Below, in pieces: positions 38,424-46,804 of a stretch of 64,000 nucleotides of DNA. The stretch is from an uncultured Candidatus Actinomarina sp. (GTDB lineage: Bacteria; Actinomycetota; Acidimicrobiia; Actinomarinales; Actinomarinaceae): positions 174,844-238,843 of the forward strand of contig CACAND010000001.1 of assembly GCA_902533795.1 (NCBI GenBank), written 5' to 3'. A program made the position numbers and the translations under genes. Each line of letters starts with the position of its first letter. The first letter of the stretch is position 1. The notes below the pieces were generated by a model. The model ran no database searches. It had not been told where the DNA came from and saw nothing but the letters and a program-made list of their open reading frames with translations.

Positions 38424-38675
38424 TTATAAAATCTTAAAATATTTTACGGCGCGAATGGCGAAATAAATAATTAAAAAAAATAAAACTAAAGCAGAAGCAA
38501 TTTCTACAACACTAAGTTCAGGTGGAATATACATAATAAAGCTGGATATCCCACATACACTCCAGAATATTACCTGGTAAAATATTTTTTTTCTTTCTTT
38601 AAAATCATCTGCTTCTCGCAAACTGTCAAGTTTTCTTCCTATGAAGTCAGCTAATAATGAAAAGAACAATCGCAT
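38424..38675 (-). CDS. Small two-helix membrane protein, unknown
   Basis: An 83-residue protein. A short charged amphipathic region (RKLDSLREADDFKERKK) is followed by two hydrophobic helices (residues about 32-50 and 56-76). AGGAG lies a few bases before the ATG on the minus strand, which supports it as a real gene. No family is recognised. It lies between the formyltransferase and the second tRNA-Phe remnant. The 160 bp between it and the formyltransferase hold nothing recognisable. Confidence 0.6.
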   Translation of the reverse strand: MRLFFSLLADFIGRKLDSLREADDFKERKKIFYQVIFWSVCGISSFIMYIPPELSVVEIASALVLFFLIIYFAIRAVKYFKIL

Positions 38676-38758
38676 CTCCTTTTAATAATTAAATTTTATC
38701 CTATTTTAATTGTTTTAAATATTTTCATTGTTTTATAAATGATCGATATATAACTCTT

Positions 38759-38825
38759 TGACCAGATACAGAATTGAACTGCCGACCCCTGTTTTTTAGA
38801 TATGGGCTAGCTTTTTGACCTTGGT
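38759..38825 (-). pseudogene. Decayed tRNA-Phe copy / attachment-site remnant B
   Basis: Plus-strand TGACCAGATACAGAATTGAACTGCCGACCCC matches the intact tRNA-Phe 3' half with a few substitutions, in the same orientation, and then diverges through the anticodon region. Beyond the tRNA-like part it shares TTGACCTT and a later TTTTCGCT with remnant A, a flank not found beside the intact gene. This suggests that both came with related elements or by duplication of one scar. Confidence 0.7.
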
Positions 38826-38905
38826 TTATTTTACATTAATTTGTTTTAATTTTCGCTAGTTTTCGGCCTAGAAAAAATCTCTACTAATTTGATTAATTCT
38901 CTTTT

Positions 38906-40228
38906 ATGTATCAAAATTATTTTATGAATATTACTTTCCTTAACCATGCATCATATATATTAGAATCTGAAAATACCAAAATATTGTTTGATCCTTATCT
39001 TTATGGAACAGCATTTAATAATTCATGGAAACTTTTTAATGAAGAAAAGCATGACTTAACCGATATTAACTATATATTTTTCTCTCACGAACACCCAGAT
39101 CACTTCTCAGTTGATTTCATTAAAAATCATTTCAATGAGAAAAGAGATGAAATTACTATTTTATATCAAGAGACTTATGACAAAAGGATAAAAAACTTCT
39201 GTTCAAAATTAGGTTATAATTTTCTAGAATTGCCAAATTATAAAGAGGTCTTATTAGAAAATGACTTAAAAATCACACTAGGCAAGGTTCCGTTCTATGA
39301 CTCATGGGTTATGGTTTCCAATTCTGATCACAACATATTAAATGTAAATGATTGTGTTTTAGAAGATCCGTCATTAGTTCATACAATAAAAAAGATTTCG
39401 GGTGACTCTAAAATTGATGTGTTATTAACACAATTTTCTTATGCCGGTTTTGCTGAGTATGAACAAAGATCAATAAATGCCAAAAGTCAACTAGAGACTA
39501 TCAAGTTGCAAGATACTATCTTAAAACCAAAAAACATAATTCCTTTTGCTAGTTTTATATATTTTGCCCATAAAGAAAGCTTCTATATGAATGACTTCAT
39601 TAACACTCCAGAAATTACTGAAAACTTTTTAAAAAATAACATTAGTGGGAATACAGTATGGTTAAAACCAAATGAAAAATGGAAAGTTAACGAAAAAAAA
39701 GAAAACCATACTTCTATTGATTATTGGATGGAGTTTTATAATAATATAAATTCTTTACCCAAAGTAGACTCTGGTGAATCAGTAGAGATTTCAGAATTAG
39801 AAAATAAGTATCAAAAATATATTTCAAGAATTAAAAGTAAAAATAATAGATTTTTATTAAACATATATAACATTGTATTAGGTAAATATGTAACTATGCA
39901 CTTGTATGATATTGATACTTTTATAAAAATTAATCTGCTGAAAGGTATCATAACTCTTCAAAACAAACCAGAAAATTTTATAAAGCTTCATTCAGAAACC
40001 CTCGCATTTGTTTTTGATTTTGATTTTGGTATAGATACTTTTTCAGTTAGTGCAAGGTTTGAATCTGATGCAGAATTGTTTAATAGGTTTTGTCAGTCCT
40101 TTGCTATAGGCGAGTTAAATAATACAGGAAAATATTTAAAATTTAGTAACTTCTATAAATTTTTTCAACAAGGTGTTTTAAAAAGGTTAATTAACTTTAT
40201 TACTATTGGGCCTGGAAATAAAAAATAA
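38906..40228 (+). CDS. Metallo-beta-lactamase-fold protein
   Basis: A 440-residue protein. NITFLNHASYILESENTKILFDPYL is the UlaG/CMAH-like MBL opening and FFSHEHPDHFSVDFI (residues 58-72) is the HxHxDH metal motif. The C-terminal 180 residues have no family that I can name. Its opening is close in style to CMP-sialic acid hydroxylase-like MBL proteins, but no Rieske cysteines are seen. An internal ATG at 38924 (MNITFLNH) fits the family start better than 38906. It is the only gene between remnant B and the intact tRNA-Phe, so it may be the cargo of one insertion. Confidence 0.75.
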   Translation: MYQNYFMNITFLNHASYILESENTKILFDPYLYGTAFNNSWKLFNEEKHDLTDINYIFFSHEHPDHFSVDFIKNHFNEKRDEITILYQETYDKRIKNFCSKLGYNFLELPNYKEVLLENDLKITLGKVPFYDSWVMVSNSDHNILNVNDCVLEDPSLVHTIKKISGDSKIDVLLTQFSYAGFAEYEQRSINAKSQLETIKLQDTILKPKNIIPFASFIYFAHKESFYMNDFINTPEITENFLKNNISGNTVWLKPNEKWKVNEKKENHTSIDYWMEFYNNINSLPKVDSGESVEISELENKYQKYISRIKSKNNRFLLNIYNIVLGKYVTMHLYDIDTFIKINLLKGIITLQNKPENFIKLHSETLAFVFDFDFGIDTFSVSARFESDAELFNRFCQSFAIGELNNTGKYLKFSNFYKFFQQGVLKRLINFITIGPGNKK

Positions 40229-40313
40229 TCTTTAATGCTCAGTACTTATCAGTTAAGTAGTTTCTAATAATCATATTGCTTAAACTAGCTATAAAAATTT
40301 GAAAAGAGTTTTA

Positions 40314-40332
40314 GTTTTTATTAAGTAAAAAC
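40314..40332 (-). terminator. Possible terminator after the tRNA-Asp/tRNA-Phe pair
   Basis: A 7-bp inverted repeat GTTTTTA / TAAAAAC with a 5-nt loop lies just beyond the tRNA-Phe 3' end. It is AT-rich and lacks a long T run, so it is only a candidate. Confidence 0.3.
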
Positions 40333-40336
40333 CCTG

Positions 40337-40409
40337 TGGCCAGAGGCAGAATCGAACTGCCGACCCCTTGTTTTTCAGACAAGTGCTCTACCGACTGAGC
40401 TATCTGGCC
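40337..40409 (-). tRNA. tRNA-Phe (GAA)
   Basis: A 73-nt cloverleaf: acceptor GGCCAGA/TCTGGCC, D arm GCTC..GAGC, anticodon loop CTGAAAA giving GAA, T loop TTCGATT and discriminator A. CCA is not encoded. Its 3' half is repeated at about 36.33 and 38.76 kb, marking it as the integration target of the glycan island. Confidence 0.97.
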
Positions 40410-40415
40410 TTAAAG

Positions 40416-40490
40416 CGGGGACGACGGGATTCGAACCCGCGACCTCCTGCGTGACAGGCAGGCGTAAACTCCAGACTTTACCACGCCCCC
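40416..40490 (-). tRNA. tRNA-Asp (GTC)
   Basis: A 75-nt cloverleaf with acceptor GGGGGCG/CGTCCCC (one G-U), D stem GTAAA/TTTAC, anticodon loop CTGTCAC (GTC), T loop TTCGAAT and discriminator G. It lies six bases upstream of tRNA-Phe on the same strand, so the two are one transcript. CCA is not encoded. Confidence 0.96.
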
Positions 40491-40558
40491 AATGTTTTAA
40501 GAGTATAATATAAAAAAATAAAATTAGAATAAAAATTTTACTATTAAAGTTATACAGG

Positions 40559-41998
40559 ATGACAATAATAAGTAGAATAAAATATTTCTTGAGATTTATT
40601 TTTCTTCAAATATCCTTATCTTCTTTTACAATTTTTTACTTTGATAGATTCTTAATCGGAAATTATGTGGATGGATTTAATATTATCGTTCGAAACCTAT
40701 TAGAAGATAGAGATAGGTTTTTTCCGTTTGTAACAAATTATTTTATAAAAATTGATATTTTTCTCACAGTATTTGTTTTTTTATTTTTGATTATGTTGTA
40801 CACTTCAAAATTTTATAGCTTAGTAAATGAATTATCATTTACAGTCGATAAAGGATTGTTTGATGAATTTATTCCAATATATTTATTGTGGTCAGCTTCT
40901 TTATTGTCTTTTCTGCAAATTTTTAGATTTACTGCTGTTTCGAGAGGGTATCTATTATTATTTACAATAATTATTCCATTATTTCTTGTTTTGTTCAGAA
41001 ACAGTGAGTTTATTTCAAAGCTTCTAGGTAGAAACGTAACTGATGAAAATTTTATATCGTTTAACCTGGAGGAAGATTCAGTATTTAACGAGTTGAGGCT
41101 TTTAAAGTTTAGAACAAGCTTAAAAAACTTTAATATAGAAAATATTGAAAATTTTAAATCAATTGAAAAAGAAATTGAGGAAACAAATAAAAAAGAAAGA
41201 GTTAACCTCGTTGTAGTAAATTTAAATAGAGTTACGAATTTAAATAGATCTTTTGAAAAATACTTACTTGATTTAAATAAAAAAGTGTTGTTAATTTCAT
41301 CAGAAAATTTAACGTTTAATTTAAAATTTTATTTTCGTACAACAAGTTTAAATAACAAGAATTTATATTATATTAATAATGATGTTCAATATGGAAGTAG
41401 ATACATAATAAAAAGAGTTATTGATTTATCTATATCTGTTTTCTGCTTGTTAGTTTTCACACCAATATTAATTTTTACTTACTTATTTATTTTTTTTAAA
41501 GATGGAAGTCCAATTCTATATAAACAAACAAGAGTTGGTTTACATGGTAATAATTTTCAAATGTTTAAGTTTCGTACAATGAAAAAAAATTCACATAAGC
41601 AAAGAGAGGACTTGGAAGAAATAAATAATAAGTCAGGTCCTTTATTCAAAATAGAAAATGACCCAAGACTAATTGATGGTATCGGTTTTATTAGAAAGTT
41701 TAGTATCGACGAAATACCACAATTTTTAAATGTTTTAAAAGGTGAAATGTCTATCGTAGGACCCCGGCCATTGTTTCCAGAAGACAATAAATATTATGAT
41801 CAGCACTACATAAGACGATTAAATGTTTTGCCGGGAATAACAGGATTACTTCAAATTAATGAAAGAAATACAGATGATTTTGATATTTGGTTCAAATACG
41901 ACATCGAATATATAGACAATTGGAGCATTTATTTAGATTTTAAAATAATGATAAGTACGCCAAAGGCAATTTTTAAAAATAAAACTAAGGGCTATTAA
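40559..41998 (+). CDS. Initiating polyprenyl-phosphate sugar-phosphate transferase (WbaP/PglC family)
   Basis: A 479-residue membrane protein. Four N-terminal helices and a soluble middle region precede the bacterial sugar-transferase domain from about residue 280: KRVIDLSISVFCLL, ILYKQTRVGLHGNNFQMFKFRTM, IRKFSIDEIPQFLNVLKGEMSIVGPRPLFPED and LPGITGLLQINERN. It attaches the first sugar phosphate to undecaprenyl phosphate and so starts repeat-unit assembly. It stands alone between tRNA-Asp and tRNA-Lys. Confidence 0.92.
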   Translation: MTIISRIKYFLRFIFLQISLSSFTIFYFDRFLIGNYVDGFNIIVRNLLEDRDRFFPFVTNYFIKIDIFLTVFVFLFLIMLYTSKFYSLVNELSFTVDKGLFDEFIPIYLLWSASLLSFLQIFRFTAVSRGYLLLFTIIIPLFLVLFRNSEFISKLLGRNVTDENFISFNLEEDSVFNELRLLKFRTSLKNFNIENIENFKSIEKEIEETNKKERVNLVVVNLNRVTNLNRSFEKYLLDLNKKVLLISSENLTFNLKFYFRTTSLNNKNLYYINNDVQYGSRYIIKRVIDLSISVFCLLVFTPILIFTYLFIFFKDGSPILYKQTRVGLHGNNFQMFKFRTMKKNSHKQREDLEEINNKSGPLFKIENDPRLIDGIGFIRKFSIDEIPQFLNVLKGEMSIVGPRPLFPEDNKYYDQHYIRRLNVLPGITGLLQINERNTDDFDIWFKYDIEYIDNWSIYLDFKIMISTPKAIFKNKTKGY

Positions 41999-41999
41999 G

Positions 42000-42072
42000 T
42001 GGGTCGGGTGGGAATCGAACCCACGACCTTGAGCTTAAAAGGCTCCTGCTCTGCCGATTGAGCTACCGACCC
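42000..42072 (-). tRNA. tRNA-Lys (TTT)
   Basis: A 73-nt cloverleaf: acceptor GGGTCGG/CCGACCC, anticodon loop CTTTTAA (TTT), T loop TTCGATT, discriminator A, no encoded CCA. It ends just after the stop codon of the convergent sugar transferase gene. Confidence 0.97.
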
Positions 42073-42111
42073 TGATAAATAATGATACATCAAATATTGA
42101 TATACAAATAT

Positions 42112-42309
42112 TTATTCTTCTTCTAAATTATCGTATAATTTAATTTCCCTAATCTTGATTAATGTATTGTTGATGACTTCTTTAATTTCTTCAATACTTT
42201 CTTTATCAAGTTTTTCACTTTCAGATTCTATGAGGTTTTCAAGGACAGATTCTATTTCATTTATATTCTTTTTAAACTCTGAATTTAATTCGTTTTTATT
42301 AATTTTCAT
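42112..42309 (-). CDS. Small acidic coiled-coil protein, unknown
   Basis: A 65-residue protein, almost entirely charged and helical (NEIESVLENLIESESEKLDKESIEEIKEVINN), with heptad-like spacing of I and L. No membrane segment and no known family. It lies 33 bp downstream of the MpaB-like gene on the same strand and may be cotranscribed. The composition is very unlike the hydrophobic plus-strand ORF that overlaps it, which is its shadow. Confidence 0.5.
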   Translation of the reverse strand: MKINKNELNSEFKKNINEIESVLENLIESESEKLDKESIEEIKEVINNTLIKIREIKLYDNLEEE

Positions 42310-42342
42310 ATCAATAGCTATTAAGTTTATAAATCGTTTAAC

Positions 42343-43185
42343 TTATATATTAGCTTTATCGCTGAATTTTAAATCTGGTTTGCTTCTTAATCTTTGTTTT
42401 GCCCACCTAGCAGGAGGGATTAACCGAAAAAAAGGTGGTAGAAAAGGTCTAGTAAATTTCAATAATTTTAAATTAATAATAAGTATTAATTCTTTTATTT
42501 TCGTTGAATTGATTCCATATAAATCTTTAAACTCTTTAGGAAGTGTGTGAAAAGCTGTAAATGAAATAAAAGGCCATATTGGTTTTATATGTTTTGGAAC
42601 AGGACCTCCTGCAATGATATCCTGAACATCTTTTGCTACATCAGTGAGAATTAAATAATTTTTTTCTTTACTTTTATTAATTACCCAATCTTTTAATTCA
42701 TTGTGTGTTTTAGGAGCTTTCATATCATCAATAAGTACAAGTTTTGCTGCAAGCATGTTTTCTTGGTGATATTGGTTCTTTTCATTATCTGAAAGCTTGG
42801 AAACTGTTTTTTCATAAAAGTAGATTGAAGATAATTGTAAACAAGCATGTACCCAAAGAAGCTGATCATGATCCAGAGCATCATATGTTTGTCCTGACAC
42901 CTCATCTTTTCCTTTAATAACCTCATGTAGTCTGTTAATTCTTATAGCACTATCATTGGCCTCTTCTTTAGTTCCAAAGGTCACAGAGTTTTGTAGTGAT
43001 AAGGTTCTTATTAGCCTTTTCCAAGGGTCTCTTTGATAAAATGAAGTTTGTCTTGCTCCTGCAGCGATTAGTGGATGAGCTGCATGCATCAATAATGCTC
43101 TAGCACCGCCAAACAAAACAGTAATTTCTTTATTAACTTTCCACATCATTGAGTTTGGCCCAAAGTATCCTGGATCAGGTTTCAT
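42343..43185 (-). CDS. MpaB/DUF2236-family putative oxygenase
   Basis: A 280-residue protein of the family related to MpaB and latex-clearing protein Lcp, which use a b-type heme. SMMWKVNKEITVLFGGARALLMHAAHPLIAAGARQTSFYQRDPWKRLIRT carries the conserved H-P and R-x3-R regions, and ALDHDQLLWVHACLQLSSIYFYEKT the second conserved His stretch. The family is frequent in actinobacteria; substrates are mostly unknown. A -10-like TAAAAT lies seven bases before the ATG. Confidence 0.85.
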   Translation of the reverse strand: MKPDPGYFGPNSMMWKVNKEITVLFGGARALLMHAAHPLIAAGARQTSFYQRDPWKRLIRTLSLQNSVTFGTKEEANDSAIRINRLHEVIKGKDEVSGQTYDALDHDQLLWVHACLQLSSIYFYEKTVSKLSDNEKNQYHQENMLAAKLVLIDDMKAPKTHNELKDWVINKSKEKNYLILTDVAKDVQDIIAGGPVPKHIKPIWPFISFTAFHTLPKEFKDLYGINSTKIKELILIINLKLLKFTRPFLPPFFRLIPPARWAKQRLRSKPDLKFSDKANI

Positions 43186-43282
43186 AGATTTTATTTTATC
43201 TAAAGTAAAATTTAAATAAATATCAAAAAGTTTACTTTAGAAAATAAATTTGAATTTATAATCAGCAAGGGTATGTAAAAAT

Positions 43283-43600
43283 ATGAACCTAGACATTTAT
43301 AATATTTGTGGAGAATCAGATGACAAATTTGATTTATCATCAATTGCAAATGATCCAAACTTTGTTTTTGAGAATGATCCAAATTTTGAAACTCTACTAC
43401 TTTACAATTCAGAAGGAGATGTAATTTCTGTTAATTCTTGGATAGAATGTGCAAATTATGTTTCTGGAGGCTGGTCATCTAATTTAATTTATTTTACAAA
43501 TCATGATGAATTATTCTTTTATTTTTTGTCATCAATACTTCTAGGCTACTTTCTTATAAAAAGGTACTTTTTTAAAAAAAAGGAGAACCCATCACTTTAA
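43283..43600 (+). CDS. Small N-out membrane protein, possible stand-alone paired-cysteine module
   Basis: A 105-residue protein without an N-terminal signal. Residues 1-72 are acidic and soluble with Cys9 and Cys56, then NLIYFTNHDELFFY, one helix (about 76-93) and a basic tail KRYFFKKK, which predicts the N-terminus outside. Cys spacing and the [FY]-[IF]-x-[ST]-N element just before a helix resemble the module of its neighbour at 43609 and of the proteins at 1 and 6246, though the match is weaker. AAGGG lies before the ATG. It overlaps or abuts the next gene, so the two are probably cotranslated partners. Confidence 0.6.
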   Translation: MNLDIYNICGESDDKFDLSSIANDPNFVFENDPNFETLLLYNSEGDVISVNSWIECANYVSGGWSSNLIYFTNHDELFFYFLSSILLGYFLIKRYFFKKKENPSL

Positions 43601-43608
43601 ATTATAAA

Positions 43609-45591
43609 TTGTTAACTGTTTTTATAACTGTAATTGTTTTTGTAATTGCGCCCTGGATAAATTTTCAACTTGATGACAATGTTATGCCTGAATATGTTGA
43701 TAAAACTACAGTTGATTTTTATCAGTCAAATACTTGTAAATTAAGCTTTGTTGAGATTCAAAAAATAAATTTTTTTAATAAAAATATTGAACTTCTTCCA
43801 GATAAATTCTCAAGCATAAAATGTTTTGGGAAAATTAATGGTGTAGATTTCTTTCAAGATGGAATAAAAGTATATATAGGTACGAATTTATCAATTGATT
43901 TTTTTATACAATCTTTTTTTTGGTTGTTTTTTATATTTCTTATTCCCAAAAAAGACCAAATTTCAAAACAAAATATAAAACCGATTGTATTCTTAATAAT
44001 GTCTTTAATAATTTACTTACATTTTTTGGGTGAAAAAAATTATTATCTTTCTATTTATCCAGAGTTTCAAACAAATTTATTATTTTCAAATTTTAGATTT
44101 AATTCTATAATGATAACTTTCTTACTATTGCTTTTCATTTTCAAAGATTTAATGATTGGGAGATTAGAAAATTTTATAAACTATTTCCCATATATGTTTT
44201 TACTTGTGGGAACTTATAATACTTTCAATATAAACTTTTTCTACATTTTGATTGTCTTTATTGGAGTTTTTTCATTCATAAATGCTAAAAAAAATTATTA
44301 TCTTATTTCTTCATACTTATTATTAAGTATTTTATATTTTTACAATCTAGAAAATGTACATACAAATTTTGATGTTGATAAAATAAAAGGTTTCGTGAAC
44401 TCTTCACAGTCGGCTTCATCATTAATGTACTGGGTAATTTCGTTTTATTTTTTTATTTATGGAATTATGTACCTAATTAATTCTTCAAAAAGCTCTTTTG
44501 ATTTTATATTATTTAGAAAAAATTTAATCTGGTCTGGATCACTTATAGTAATTATTGGAGTTTTGTCTTCACTGAATCGGGTTTTGAACTTTTATTTTTA
44601 CTACTATCTCGGACTAAATAAATTTGGAATGAATACTTTTGAAAGTATCCAAGGAAATACTTGGAGGGGATTAAGTTCAAGTGCTGAAGCAGTTGGTGAA
44701 TATTTTATTTTTATTCTTCTTTTTATATTTTTATCACTTTTTAAAAAATATAATAGACTTAACATTTTTGAATTAATTGGATTATTAATTATTTCTTATG
44801 GAGTTTTTAGAGCTAATAACAAAGCTTCTTTGATTTCAGGAATAATCCTTATACTAATCTTTTTTCTTTTAACAAAGATTGATAGCTTAAAAATTAAAAT
44901 ATTTGGATTTTTACTATTGAGCTCATGTCTATTTATTGTTTTTCAACAAGTAAATGATTACCCATTTGGATATTACAGCAAGGGTATGCTTTATCATGCT
45001 ACTTTGGCTTCAAATATTGAATCTACACTTTCAGTAAATCAGTGGGGGCTATCAGCTGTTGATGACATGAATCTTGGACAAATAATTATTGATAATGAAA
45101 ATTCTCAATCCTTATCGAAAGCATCTGAACTTATATTGAAGGAATATACCTTAAGAAATAATCCAAGTATTTTACCAAGTTGGATATCTGTAATAAGCTC
45201 CATATCTGTACTGATAAATAGATCAGAAAAATGGGGTATTTTTCTCGCTAAATATAACCCGGATATGTCAGAATTTATATTTGGCTATGGTCCAGGCCAA
45301 ATAAGTGAATACTATCTTGGACATTCTACAAAATATGATGGTGGGTTGGTTCTTCCACATTCATCGATTCTATTATGTTTGATATTTTTTGGATTAATTG
45401 GTTTATTAATAGGAATCGTACTTTTATTTAAGACTATAAAAAAGAACTATAAAAATTCAATTTTTACGATCTTGATAACATACTTTTTAATTAACCTTTT
45501 GAAGAGTGACTCATTGCTTTATTTAAATTCTTTTGTTTTATTTGTGTTTATTTTAAATTATTACAAATTTGAAGATATCAAACATGAATAA
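43609..45591 (+). CDS. Wzy/O-antigen-ligase-like membrane protein with paired-cysteine module
   Basis: A 660-residue protein. After a first helix comes the ectodomain with Cys43, Cys72 (KCFGKING) and VYIGTN (88-93), then about eleven helices. RANNKASLISGI and the large late loop ending FGYGPGQISEYYLGHS...LVLPHSSILLCLIFFGLIG are polymerase/ligase features. The TTG start at 43609 is 23 nt from the only ribosome site (AGGAG, 43581-43585); an ATC at 43591 in the same frame has ideal spacing and adds MTLNYK, so the start may be non-canonical. The 3' end overlaps the GT4 gene by 8 nt. Confidence 0.7.
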   Translation: MLTVFITVIVFVIAPWINFQLDDNVMPEYVDKTTVDFYQSNTCKLSFVEIQKINFFNKNIELLPDKFSSIKCFGKINGVDFFQDGIKVYIGTNLSIDFFIQSFFWLFFIFLIPKKDQISKQNIKPIVFLIMSLIIYLHFLGEKNYYLSIYPEFQTNLLFSNFRFNSIMITFLLLLFIFKDLMIGRLENFINYFPYMFLLVGTYNTFNINFFYILIVFIGVFSFINAKKNYYLISSYLLLSILYFYNLENVHTNFDVDKIKGFVNSSQSASSLMYWVISFYFFIYGIMYLINSSKSSFDFILFRKNLIWSGSLIVIIGVLSSLNRVLNFYFYYYLGLNKFGMNTFESIQGNTWRGLSSSAEAVGEYFIFILLFIFLSLFKKYNRLNIFELIGLLIISYGVFRANNKASLISGIILILIFFLLTKIDSLKIKIFGFLLLSSCLFIVFQQVNDYPFGYYSKGMLYHATLASNIESTLSVNQWGLSAVDDMNLGQIIIDNENSQSLSKASELILKEYTLRNNPSILPSWISVISSISVLINRSEKWGIFLAKYNPDMSEFIFGYGPGQISEYYLGHSTKYDGGLVLPHSSILLCLIFFGLIGLLIGIVLLFKTIKKNYKNSIFTILITYFLINLLKSDSLLYLNSFVLFVFILNYYKFEDIKHE

Positions 45592-46720
45592 TACAAATAA
45601 ATTAAATTATATAACTTATCAAACTTTTCCGGCAGAAACAGCAAATTCTCTTCAAAGTATGACAATGATTAAATATTTTATTAAGAATGGATTTAATATA
45701 AAACTAATATTTCCAAATAGAAATAAAAATTCTGATGGAAATTTGGCAGTTTTAAAAAACTTCTATTCTATAAGTGATAATTTTGAAGTTAAAATGACAA
45801 AGCATTTATTACCTTTTGGAAAATTTAATTTTTTAAAAGGTATTTTTTTTCACATTAGTCATTTCTTGTGGAGTTTTTACGTAACTAGAAAAATAACTGA
45901 AAAAGAAGAATTATATTTTACAAGATCAGACTGGGTTTATTATTTTTTGAACAAAAGAAATTTTAAGATTATTTTTGAAATCCATCAATACTCTAAACTA
46001 AGACAATTCGTTTTAAAAAATTCAAAAGATAATAATTCAATGCACATTTTTACTACCAAACTTCTTCAAAATTCTTTTTCTATGGATAAAAAAATAATAG
46101 ATAGATCCATAGTATTACATAATGGTTTTGATGAAGAACTCTTTAATGAAAATATAGAAAAAGAAGATAAAAGATTAGTCTTTGTTGGCAATCTTTTACG
46201 TTTTAATAAAGAAAGAGGCATTAGCTTCCTAATTGAGTCTTTTAAATCTGAAAAATTAAAAGATTTTAGTTTATATATAGTTGGCGGTCCAGAAAGTATA
46301 GTTTCGAAATATAAAGACATATTGAAAAAGAATCAGATTAAGAATGTTTATTTCTTAGGTTTTCAAAATAGAAAAGATACAATATTAGAAATAAAAAAGT
46401 CTGAATTTGGAATTTTGTACAACGAAAACAATATTCATGCCATAAATCATACGTCACCACTCAAATATTTCGAGTATATTGGTGCTGATCTGAAAATAAT
46501 TAGTGTTGATTATCTTGCTCATAGGGAACTTCCTGGTTCTGATAATTTATACTATTTTGATAAAGATGATTCGGATGCGTTTATTGAACAAATATTAACC
46601 GCTAATAAGGATAGAGCTTTTAATAACTATAAAAAAAATATTTATAGTGTTGACCAGCGCGTAAAGAAATTAATAAAGTTTATTGCACGCCTGGAGGGAT
46701 TTGAACCCCCAACCCCCTGA
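45584..46720 (+). CDS. GT4-family glycosyltransferase running into tRNA-Arg
   Basis: A GT-B enzyme: FPAETANSLQSMTMIKYF, IVLHNGFDEELF, LVFVGNLLRFNKERGISFLIESF, VYFLGFQNRKDTILEIKKSEFGILYNEN and HTSPLKYFEYIGADLKIISVD. The track start is a TTG at 45569; the ATG at 45584 (ATGAATAA overlap with the upstream stop) is preferred. The last ten or so residues (RLEGFEPPTP) are encoded by the antisense of the tRNA-Arg gene and the stop lies within it, so the native C-terminus has been extended or replaced by tRNA sequence. Confidence 0.8.
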   Translation: MNNTNKLNYITYQTFPAETANSLQSMTMIKYFIKNGFNIKLIFPNRNKNSDGNLAVLKNFYSISDNFEVKMTKHLLPFGKFNFLKGIFFHISHFLWSFYVTRKITEKEELYFTRSDWVYYFLNKRNFKIIFEIHQYSKLRQFVLKNSKDNNSMHIFTTKLLQNSFSMDKKIIDRSIVLHNGFDEELFNENIEKEDKRLVFVGNLLRFNKERGISFLIESFKSEKLKDFSLYIVGGPESIVSKYKDILKKNQIKNVYFLGFQNRKDTILEIKKSEFGILYNENNIHAINHTSPLKYFEYIGADLKIISVDYLAHRELPGSDNLYYFDKDDSDAFIEQILTANKDRAFNNYKKNIYSVDQRVKKLIKFIARLEGFEPPTP

Positions 46721-46759
46721 TCCGAAGTCAGGTGCTCTATCCAGTTGAGCTACAGGCGC
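46686..46759 (-). tRNA. tRNA-Arg (TCG)
   Basis: A 74-nt cloverleaf with acceptor GCGCCTG/CAGGCGT (G-U at the end pair), anticodon stem CCTGA/TCAGG, loop CTTCGGA (TCG, reading CGA and wobble codons), T loop TTCAAAT and discriminator G. It is convergent with, and overlapped by, the GT4 gene, and lies 0.8 kb from argS. Confidence 0.95.
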
Positions 46760-46804
46760 AAAAATACTAATTAAATATATATTTATTTATATAATAGTTT
46801 CATT

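Noticed and set aside
42155-42550. 131-residue plus-strand ORF
   Set aside because: It is the reverse of the acidic small protein and of the MpaB-like gene; hydrophobic low-complexity sequence with no ribosome site.
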